From assembly GCA_963924555.1 (NCBI GenBank), contig OZ004594.1, positions 4,371,563-4,435,562 on the forward strand: DNA of 64,000 nucleotides, given 5' to 3'. Under the pieces are notes generated by a model, which did no database searches, was not told where the DNA came from, and was given only the letters and a program-made list of their open reading frames with translations. The stretch comes from Crambe crambe. Taxonomy: Eukaryota > Porifera > Demospongiae > Poecilosclerida > Crambeidae. A program made the position numbers and the translations under genes. Of this stretch, positions 35,890-45,365 are shown piece by piece (the first letter of the stretch is position 1; every line of letters starts with the position of its first letter).

Positions 35890-36575
35890 TGATAACCTAC
35901 AAGTCTCTGTGTATACCACTGAGTTTGCTGTCTACAAATATCAGTGGGTGTAGTAATAATGGAGTTAAAAAGTACTGTGCTGGCCTTCATTTTTCAAAGT
36001 GTTTGGCTAGGAGCACTAGTATATGGCCATCAGGTGGCTGTGAATCGCTGCATTGTGTAATTCAACTTGGATATGTGAATGCTGAAACAATCAGCATTGT
36101 GCCAACCACTTTGAGAAAATTCTGGCAGTTCAGCAAATTATAAATCTGCTCTATTTTCACATACTGGTCTGGCAGCATATTTAGTAGTCCAATGTAAAAT
36201 TCGTTAACATCCTCTTGCATCCCATAAACCATACTTGGAGTTATGCCTGTAGGCTATGGGTAAAGTCAATTTTTTATCCATAGTTGTCCTTACCACCCAG
36301 ATTACTGAGAAGAGGTTCCAGATCAAGGGAGACTGAATGCTTGAACGAGTAACAATAACTTTTCTTTAGCTCACTGATTTCTTTTATGAGCCTAATTTTT
36401 ATCAGAAAAAAATTGTTTATTTTTTGTGCATACAATTATTTACCTTCAACTCCATCACAAATACCCAGGCATCTACACAACAGCTGAAGAGTTGATACAT
36501 GGTTCATGCAATGGACAACACTATTAGCATAGCAGCAATTCTTCTTGCTGACAAACCCAGGTCAGGGTTTATTTC
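35890..36575 (-). pseudogene. Ubiquitin-specific-protease-like remnant
   Basis: Minus-strand reading from about 36570 gives PGFVSKKNCCYANSVVHCM, the Cys-box pattern of USP deubiquitinases (normally GxxNxGNTCYxNSxxQ), up to a donor-like GTAAAT near 36441. Further down (about 36240-36170) it gives GMQEDVNEFYIGLLNML, like the QQDAxEF box. Near 36030 a frame gives ILVLLAKHFEK, like the LxLxLKRF strand. Stops and frame changes separate these pieces. A TTAA-flanked MITE is inserted directly downstream at 35885. I call it a decayed USP-like gene; the family member cannot be named. Confidence 0.5.
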
Positions 36576-36962
36576 AAGGGGGGCGAAGGGGGGCTTCTGC
36601 TCCCCCCCCCCCCTGAACGATGGCTGGCCCCCCCACCTCCCCCCCCTAGGAATTAGCTAGCTTTCGTAATGGGATTATCATAGAATTCCACATACATGTA
36701 CTGGTTTGTAGTTGCCTCTCCTTAATTTTTTAAACTAGGCATTTGACCCCCCTTAATTAAACCCTGCAGGTAGTTTGGATCGCCAGTCAATGGCATAAAT
36801 ACTAGGAGCGTTTTGAGAGTCTGGAATATGGGTAGTCTTTTTTTCTTCTTTTTAGGGACAGAGATGCACACCTGCTACGTACCTTTAGCCTGATCCCTTG
36901 CTTCGCTTTCCCGCGAAAAATTACCCGCGTGCAAGTATAAGCATGCGCATGAGCTAAATGGG

Positions 36963-37062
36963 TGTGTCCGTGTGGGGGTTAAAGGTTAAACCAGGACTTG
37001 AAAAAAATTAAGTCAGAAGTACGTCCAAAAAAAAAAATTAGCTCGGGCCGGCCGGGGCGGGC
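36963..37062 (-). repeat. GC-rich/T-tract repeat, copy 2 (inverted)
   Basis: Minus-strand reading repeats GGACGTACTTCTGACTTA and CAAGTCCTGGTTTAACCTTT next to a C/G-rich block, matching 34524-34612. The two copies bracket the USP-like remnant and the piggyBac-type MITE. Confidence 0.8.
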
Positions 37063-37279
37063 GAATTTTTTTTTTGGATGAGGTTTTCTCAGAGATACAT
37101 TCACCTTTGCCCTCCAGCACTGCACGCGCAGCACGCGGGGATGGCTCCACCCTCCAGGGATTAATTTCAAATGTAGCCTATTCTATAATGGTGATGTGAA
37201 TCACGATGAAAGGTATGTTGTAACATATAGCCCACTCTTGGCGCTTATGCCATAGGTCTGCCATATGGTTTTTAAAGTT

Positions 37280-38781
37280 TTATGGCACTGTGTTATCTTC
37301 ACTGAATCTTGAGTATATTTCAGCTAGTTCTTTTTCGGTCTTGCTATAAGCCATCTCTTTTACCTTGCCAATTAATTTGGCACGGTCTTCATGTTTGATT
37401 TTGTTCTTGCTCTCAAACAACCAGGTCCACCGGCACTGTAAAAAGTGAAAAGTACACAACAATAGCTTTGCTTTAGGCCATACTTCAGAAAGCGCCTCCC
37501 TTTCTGTACCAGAGTCATCTGTCATAATTAGTCTTGGTCCATCTTTGTTACCATAGAAAGATGCCTTAGGTACCACTTGTAACAATTGTTGAAATGCTGT
37601 TTTTATTGTGAGCTGTTTTTCATCAGAAGTAATTGTAACCCCTAATGGCAACCCTCCAGCTGAACTACTAGTAGAAATGATGAATAAAGAACAATTGTAT
37701 TTTTCTAAACAGCTGGTAGAGTCACAAAATATCATTTCTCCTGATTGCTGGATGTTCTCATGCACCCTTGCCATTAATGGGGTACAGGCTGTGATTATAA
37801 GGGGCTGAGAATGTCTCTTTTTGACCAGTTTTTTCCGTTTAGTCTTTGGTGGCTTGATGAAATCGCTATCACTCTCTGTTTCTTCATCACTGCCAACATC
37901 ATACACTTGTACATAAGCCTTTCCGCCGCTGTTAGCATTGGCTTGATTGTACATTTTGATTTCCTCAGTGAGAGAATCTGCTAGATCTTTCCCGTTATGT
38001 TTTGTACCATACTCGGTTATCCTCCACTTATCATACATCCTGCTAACATCTTGCAGCAGAGGGTTGATTGCCCTGTCTGAAAGCACTTCTTGTAAACCTG
38101 CTTCATCATGTATGTCCATCAACATGGTTTCATAGTAATGTCTTGCACTGGCTGCACTATGGCCAGATTGAAAGAGTTTATAGTACTTGCTTTTGGTCTC
38201 ACTGCTAATTGGTCTAAAGCTCAGCACATGTGCAGACTCAACAGGGTGATTGTGTGTGAAGGCTAGTTGTACTAAAGTTTTGTGAGAAAGAAAAATATGA
38301 TATTGTTCCTTTTTGGTTGGTTCAACAATTTTTTAATGTAAATTTGGAAGAGCACTTTGTTTTCTTGTCCCTCAACTAATGCATTAGAGGATTAGGTTTT
38401 CCTCTTACAAGCTGCTTTCAAGCCTTTTTGCCTCTTAGATAAGGTTTTTTGTTGATGCTGGCAGTGCATGTCTACTCTGTACAATACTCTCTTTTGGCCA
38501 ACTTTATAAGTTCGTGTGACCCTATAAGTACACTTGCTGGACTGAAACATTTGCTCCAGCCATTTCTTAGCCTTGTTCTCCTTTGTAATATTGATTCTGA
38601 ATGTAACCCTGAAATTGTTGTCGCCATTTAATTCTGAGTAGGTTTCTATCACATAGCTATACTCACTGTTATCAGGTACAACTTTCTGCAATGATAATGG
38701 AAGATCTTTCCATTTAAGTACCACATATTTAGAAGTTGATTCAGTTGGTGAATTGGATTTGGAGACACAGTTTGGATCCAA
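37280..38781 (-). pseudogene. MULE-type transposase, broken
   Basis: The N-terminal part (38392-38781) encodes a basic Cys-poor domain with TYRVTRTYKVGQKRVLYRVD. The frame is lost between about 38410 and 38340 and recovers at about 38340 with LVQLAFTHNHPVESAHVL SFRP. The catalytic region follows: GEMIFCDSTSCL, LPLGVTITSDEKQ and LIMTDDSGTEREAL, then LLLCTFHFLQCRW, the usual MULE DDE pattern with its HF helix. The protein stops at 37280, before any SWIM zinc finger, which full-length relatives often have. The internal break and short C-terminus mark it as inactive. Terminal inverted repeats were not located. Confidence 0.75.
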
Positions 38782-38849
38782 GCCAGCTGTATAGAATTAA
38801 AAAGTTGAATGCATGTGTTAGACCCAAGCTGCATGCCAGCATTAGGAGA

Positions 38850-39235
38850 AGTGGTGGGAGTGAGAGGCCGAGTGGCGGCAGTGGTGGGAGTGAGAGGCCC
38901 AGTGGCAGCAGTGATGGGAGTGAGAGGCCCAGTGGCAGCAGTGATGGGTGCGAGAGGTCCAGTGGCAGCAGTGATGGGAGCGTGAGGCCCAGTGGCAGCA
39001 GTGGTGGAAGCGAGAGGCCCAGTGGCAGCAGTGGTGGGAGTGAGAGGCCCAGTGGTGGCACTGGTGGGAGTGAGAGGCCCAGTGACAGCAGTGGTGGGAG
39101 TGAGAGGCCCAGTGGCGGGAGCGAGAGGCCCAGTGGCAGCAGTGTTGGGAGCAAGAGTAGGCCCACTGGCGGCAATGGTGAGAGCAAGAGGCCCAGTGGC
39201 GGCAGTGGTGGGAGCAAGAAACCCAGTGACATGAG
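38850..39235. repeat. 30-bp GC-rich minisatellite
   Basis: About 13 tandem copies of a 30-bp unit (core GGCCCAGTGGCAGCAGTGG followed by TGGGAGTGAGA) with scattered substitutions. All six frames are open across most of it, giving spurious Ser/Gly/Pro- or Leu-rich proteins. It lies just upstream of the MULE transposase remnant. Its GC content is far above its surroundings. Confidence 0.95.
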
Positions 39236-39287
39236 TGAGAGACCCAAAGAGAGGGCCAGTACTGGGAGTGAGAGACCCAGTAGGAGA

Positions 39288-39955
39288 GTAGTCTGGCGTA
39301 GCCACACCCCCGAGCGCGAGCGCGAGGTGGTCTGGAAACATTCAATACACCGAGTTGTCAGAAGTTGCAGAAAATCTGCAACTGCATGAATATCATTATC
39401 TCACCACAGTGTGAACCACAGTGTACACCACAGGCATGTACAGCTGGTAGATAGCCAACTAGCTCACCACAGCTGCTATGGAGAAACTATCTAGTGCAGC
39501 AAATGAAGTAGCCTCGAACCCAGCCTTTTTTTTCCTTTTTTTGAGAGAGGCTGGGTTCAAGGCTACAAATGAAGATGCCCTGAAGTTGGGCTATCCATCA
39601 CTAAGGCCTGAACAGTTGGAAGTGGCAATCCAATTTTATCTGGCAGGGATGTTTTTGCTGTGCTCCCAACTGGATTTGGGAAGAGCTTGTGTTTTGCTGT
39701 CCTCCCTTTAGCTTTTGATAAACTTAGCTACTTCTTTTCCAACCGTAGGCTAGCAGATATACATCTTTGCACTGCAGCTGTTGCTTTCCATATAACCACG
39801 TGTTGTTTTTATTACTTACCGCAATTACGCAGTATGACGACAAGCTGACCATAATGGAAATTCCAATCTGACAACTCGCAGTATTGTATGTTACCAGACT
39901 CTCCCCTCGCGCTTCGCGCTCGGGGTGTGGCTGGCTACGCCAGACTAGTAGGAGA
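39288..39955. mobile_element. Inverted-repeat-bounded insertion with helicase scrap
   Basis: Arms at 39288-39340 and 39892-39955 are inverted copies sharing GTCTGGCGTAGCCA and CCCCGAGCGCGA, with GC content unlike the interior. Between them is a small RecQ-like fragment and a short hairpin (39512-39563) around a T-rich loop. This may be a non-autonomous element or two facing repeats; no target duplication was established. Confidence 0.5.
39553..39760 (+). pseudogene. RecQ-like helicase fragment (motif 0 / Walker A)
   Basis: One frame gives ALKLGYPSLRPEQLEVAIQF; after a one-base frame change another gives GRDVFAVLPTGFGKSLCF and VLPLAFDKL. This is the Q-motif plus Walker A arrangement of RecQ/DEAD helicases. 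Nothing after motif I is present. The frame break and small size mark it as a relic. Confidence 0.65.
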
Positions 39956-40642
39956 GGTGGTGACAGGAGTTGAAGTCAGTGTGTCAGAGGATGAGGTCAT
40001 TAAATTATTTTCATCTCAATACATGCTTACTAAATTCCGATTCCTGTATCAATGGTCGGTGAAGAAGACCAGCACAAGTGGGTTCTAGGAGATTGCAGTG
40101 ACCAATGGTACTGTAGGTACAAATCATGAAAATTGTTTGCATGCTTACAGTAGACTTCCACTTAGCAGCTCTTCTAGCATGATCTTCCGTATAATTCCCA
40201 TGTGATCCTACAAATAATGAAATTGTATCATGTGACGACAATCTTACTGCATCCATGATCATTGGGGTCTATAGACCCGAAGTCTCTCTTTTAGGATGCA
40301 TCTCTGCTCACGTACTTGATTAAAATTGATTGTCAGATCCAAACAAAGATGGTAAATGAACTATATAAAGTTGTCCAACAAGAGATCATTTTTAGAATCT
40401 TGTCAATAAGGAATTTATACCTGACTGACAGAAACTCCACAATCAGTTCCATTCTCTTGCCTTGGTAAATCCTGTATGGGCGCAATCATAATACCAAGCT
40501 TTGCATGTCATTGATATGACTAAAGACACAATCCTGTGGACATATTTCCATTTCTTCCAGTCTTGGTCTCCACAAACAGATTCCAAGTAAGATCTGCTGA
40601 TCAAACTTTTTTATGAATTTTACTATCAGAGAGTGCTCTAAG

Positions 40643-41370
40643 TAGGGATGGCAGGTCAAAGGTCATTAAGACTGTATAAACTAAAATTTAATACTCTTCT
40701 TTCTCTTCTACCCTTACTCTACAGGTTCTCACAAGTCATGGCCCTATCCCTACATCTACACAGAAGACAGGACAATGTATAATAATCTAAAATTCATTCT
40801 ATAACATTAACAAAAAACGATTTCAAAAATTGACTTTTGTTCTAGTTTTCAACATAATAATAATCAGATCGGCGTACTGACTAACTGGCTATAGTTGTCA
40901 CAATTATAACATGGCGATCAGATAGAGTGGCACCTAGAGGCTGATCTTTTGCTATTAGTTTTCACTACAGTTCTATTTCACAATTCAGTGATATCCAATC
41001 TTTCTTCGCCGTTTTAAGGGGCGGGGCCGCGTAGGTGCGCGCTAGCTAGAGCTGTTCAACTTTGTTAGCTAGCTATTTCTTCTGGTCAGATGGTGTTTCA
41101 GTCATTCCTCAGTACAGATTCTCATCCTACACATAGTCAGTACTTAGCTCTGTCACTTCACCATGCCAGTGCCTCTAACCTGGCAGTGTGAATTTTGATC
41201 TCAGGCTCCCATAGCTAAGCTAGTTCTTCAAGTTTAGCTAACTATCTATCCTCAGATGGTGTTCCAGCCATTCCTCAGTATACATGCTCATCCTACATGG
41301 CTGTAGCTATGTAGTCTGCTCACTTCATCATGCCAGTGTGTGCACCTCCAACATGTCAACTTTGATTTCA
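40643..41370. repeat. Dispersed repeat, copy B plus a partial third copy
   Basis: Shares the landmark order of 31090-31505. A partial tandem repeat of its 3' part (CAGATGGTGTTCCAGCCATT, ACTTCATCATGCCAGTG) occupies 41255-41370. Confidence 0.75.
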
Positions 41371-41619
41371 TATAAAATATGAATTTAAGCGATTTTATAA
41401 TATGAAATGTAGCTATAAGTTAAATTCCTTGAGTAAAGGAATCAGTTTGCCATGCACACATAGCTATTGCTGTTAAGTTTTATTGAATAATACACAAATT
41501 TCTTCAATATTGTTGATCATCAGCGCTATATGTACCTACAAGAGGAAGATAATAAATCGGTTGTTATACTGATGAATTTCTGTAGCTATCTAATTACAAA
41601 GAAAAAGAATGGAAACAAG

Positions 41620-42079
41620 TGAGCGCAAAAAATTTCTTCTAAATAAAAAGTTAAGTAGGGATAGCCATAAAATATAGCTGCATTATTACTATTCCTATCA
41701 CTCTCAGCCCTCCTAATTTCAGTAACCACACCTATATCCAACTTAAATCCCTACTTCACTCCCCCTTCAGCAACAACAAGTGAGTCAAGTAACCATCCAT
41801 CACCAAACTCAAGAACCACAGCAATATTACCAAAATACTATTAGGAGTGAAGCAGGAATAGTATTTTGGTAATATTGCTGTGGTTCTTGAGTTTGGTGAT
41901 GGATGGTTACTTGACTCACTTGTTGTTGCTGAAGGGGGAGTGAAGTAGGGATTTAAGTTGGATATAGGTGTGGTTACTGAAATTAGGAGGGCTGAGAGTG
42001 ATAGGAATAGTAATAATGCAGCTATATTTTATGGCTATCCCTACTTAACTTTTTATTTAGAAGAAATTTTTTGCGCTCA
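41620..42079. repeat. 460-bp near-perfect palindrome (long hairpin MITE)
   Basis: Two arms of about 221 bp are essentially identical in inverted orientation around a loop at about 41842-41858. Both ends show TGAGCGCAAAAAATTTCTTCT. Part of the arm also occurs at 31785-31925 next to another hairpin. No coding capacity. Confidence 0.95.
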
Positions 42080-44699
42080 TTATTATAGTAATTACTTGAT
42101 ATGTGATCAGTAGGATGGATGGTCAGTGTGCAGTGAATCATAGTATTCAGCTCTTCTGGCTTTCATGTGAACAGCCATTAGGCTAAGGCCACATCAACTT
42201 AATTACTTATTTATTATCCCCTCCCTCTCCTAATTTTTTCTCTTCTGGACTTTTATTTTGCTCTTCTGGACTGAGCATGCGCATGGTGTGCTCCATTTGA
42301 AGATTTTCAGTGTGATATTAGTTTTAGTGGCTATTAAATTATGGTGTTTATCATTCTTCGAATAAAGTGTGCAGCTATTATTTTTTAACTTCAGCTTTTT
42401 AGTTTTTATGACTTTCTTTTTTCATGGTATAAGATTGTGTATAAATAGTTGCCATGGAAACCAATAAAATAAAAATAAAAACGCTCCCCCCCTCTTTTAT
42501 TTTTTGGATGATAAACAAGTAATTAATATTTGATGTGGCCTAATTGGTGATAAAGGCAGGCCTTACATTTTTTTTTTAGACAACCAATCCACCACTTAAC
42601 TACTAGCTAGCTAATAGCATACCAGCAAAGTCCAGTGACATCCACCATCATTTATGGGGAAAAGGAGGAGATCTTGTTTTTCTAGCTCGAACTTCAGATT
42701 TTTTTATTGTATAATTACATGTACATACCATGCTTTTATTCTGTATACCTTTGTATGCCATTTTGCCACACCTTTGATACCCTTCTGCAGAAATGCTGGA
42801 AGAAAGTGGGAACTAAATGCCACTATGGATTTTCCTTCCTGGTAAAAATTTCTGTCATTGATTTTGTTAGTGAACTATTATTCTATACCTTAGAAGCTTC
42901 TGCTATCACTAGTCTGGCATACTTATATATGATCTGAATGGGAAATGGCAGCATCATATTAACTACTGAAATAATGAATGAAGGAAACCTAAAACTCTTG
43001 TCATCCCAACATTAATTTTGGTGTATAAGTGACATCTGAATGAATGACATGTCTTAGATTTCATTTAATAGCTACATACCTCATCTGTCAACCAATAATT
43101 TTGGCCTGCTATTGAATAGCACATGTTCAACGACAGAGGTGCTGAAGTTGTAGACACTTTATGCATAGAAAATAATTTGTTAAGTGTCAGTCTTTATTTA
43201 GTTGGTTCTTACAGTTTGAAGCCTCATAAAATAACATGTATGGATCTTGCTGTAATACAGTCGCCACACTGACTGGATGGGATGTATAATATGTGCACAA
43301 TATCCCGACAATAGATTCACCTGTATACCTTTGTATCATCTGCATATGCCCAATGTGCAGCATTTTTTGGTGATTTTAAAAATGCTGTATAATGTCCACA
43401 ATCTCTGTAGAACTGTGTATGGTTTTTAGTGTGTACATCAACCGCTTGCCATCAACTTCACAAGAAATACTTGAATTCTTTTGGTGGACATGTAGTGCAT
43501 GTGCTTTTTATGACAACAATATATATGTACTTATTATAACTAACCTGAATCTGTACTCTGCTTCCCACACTGTCATAACCATGTAAATATAATTAAAAGA
43601 GAAATTGATTAGCCTTACCCAGTCCCACGTTTCCATACACACAAACATAGAAGCTGAGGTATCTTTTTCAGACACCTACTTTTACACTTGGTAGTGTCCT
43701 TATTGCATCTGTAATAATATATGTGTACTAGTATGTGTACTAGTAATGTGAAAACTAACATCAGAGGAGGTTAGATCAGCTCACATGGTCACAATAACTG
43801 TGTCAAACTAATTACGATACTTTAGCCACCAAGGTCATGCACACACAAGGTCATGCACACATGCACCAAATTTGCATGTCATGCGACTTACTCCAACCTC
43901 CTCTGAGATGTGCCTATACCTTGTAGCTACAGTGACTGGTTACTTCCTCATTTCTAAAATAAGAGTCCAACAGATCCTGGCATGTTAAAGCATCAGTTCC
44001 CTACATCATTTTCTATCAATGCTTCCGTGGAATGTGAAATTTTCTCATACCACTGTTTTAGTGTATAGTACCCTCTCCTTGCTGATATGGGTGGATGATG
44101 TTAGACCACAATCCATACAAGTCACTAAAATGAGTATTCTATGCATGATGGTGTTATAGCTGAGGACGCACCAGTTTCAGCATACTCCATACCATAGATG
44201 TACTAGACTACATACACAGGATTGGAAACAGGTCACGTGTGCCCATAACGACAATACTGACAATCCGTGTAGGCAGCTGTTCATGCTAAATTGCCCCAAA
44301 CAAACAGGGGAGGAGAAGTAGTGTGCCAAATTTCTGCTAAACTATAGCCAATTGGTAAGTATAAAGAATGCAAAGAGTGGGCTAGTATAGTGCTAAACAA
44401 GCATAGTTCTTAAAAAGGCTGGTTTCTCAAGTATTAGAGGGTATAATTGCGAGTAACAATGGTAGTTCGACTTTGTGGACCTCTGGAACTTGGATATTAA
44501 AAGTATAGTCTCTTTTTTTCCACTAATCTGTTAGGTAGTGATCATTCATATGTACATATGTACTTTTTAAAGGTGCCTGTAAAAAAAATCATGTCAATGT
44601 TACAGATTACCCATGGTTGGCTGTCAAGAAAGCTATAGTAAAGAAGGATACTATAATGTAGCAACTAATACTGTCACTTTACACATATTTCCTTTCATG
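42080..44699. other. Spacer, no gene seen
   Basis: AT-rich, with only short open frames in all directions and no recognisable protein motif. CACACAAGGTCATGCACACA (near 43850) is a minor local duplication. Confidence 0.5.
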
Positions 44700-45075
44700 T
44701 TATAATAAGAAAATGATAATAACAAGTACTGATAGTGCACTGCTGAACATCCAATTCATCGAGCGATTTGTTGTGATATACTTGTTTTGGGGGATCAAGA
44801 TGAAGAGTAAAGCTGCCCCAGTGTATCCTTTCCTGCCCCTGATACAAGAAGGTATCTCATTCTCCTCACATAAGAACAACAACATAGTGAAATGGCTTCT
44901 TACACCATCAATGGCAAATGGCATGCCATCTTCAGCCCTGCACAAAATTAAAACTACTTGGGATATTCAACATGCACTGTACAGTACTATTGGCATAGCA
45001 ATAATTTCTCCTGTTTACAAAACCTGGTGGTAGTAGATGCCAGTCAATTTTAAATTGCTTTGCTGAGGATCTCTT
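44700..45075 (-). pseudogene. Second USP-like Cys-box remnant
   Basis: Minus-strand reading gives PPGFVNRRNYCYANSTVQCM, again the Cys box of USP deubiquitinases, closely like the copy near 36550. After a possible 60-bp intron a further open stretch (EDGMPFAIDGVRSHF, CIRGRKGYTGAALLF) continues to about 44700. No QQDxxEF or catalytic His box was found. It is probably a fragment of the same repeated gene family. It lies about 300 bp upstream of the second RNF213-like gene start, on the other strand. Confidence 0.45.
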
Positions 45076-45365
45076 CTGAGGCTTGGTTAAGCTTAGTGAA
45101 AGAGATTTAGCCATGGCTTGAAGTTTTCCCGCTCTAAACATATGGCTCTAGCGCGTGCCAGTGCTGGAGGTCAAAGGTGAATGTATCTCTCAAAACGCCT
45201 CGTCCAAAAAAAATTCGCCCGGGGCGGGCCCGGGGATTTCCCCACTGCTGTGTAGTGCACTGCTGTAGCTGTGTAGCCTAGTCTCGCGCGCCCGCCCCTC
45301 CAAAATAAAATTGGAGGCGCGCGAGACTACTGTGTAGCCATAGTTAGCCGTTCAAGCATACTAGG

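Noticed and set aside
38850..39235. CRISPR-like regular array
   Set aside because: Units are contiguous with no unique spacers, and the context is eukaryotic.
38649..39389. Long Leu/Pro-, Ser/Gly- and His/Ser-rich frames on both strands
   Set aside because: They arise from the 30-bp minisatellite, whose unit length is a multiple of three with no stop in any frame.
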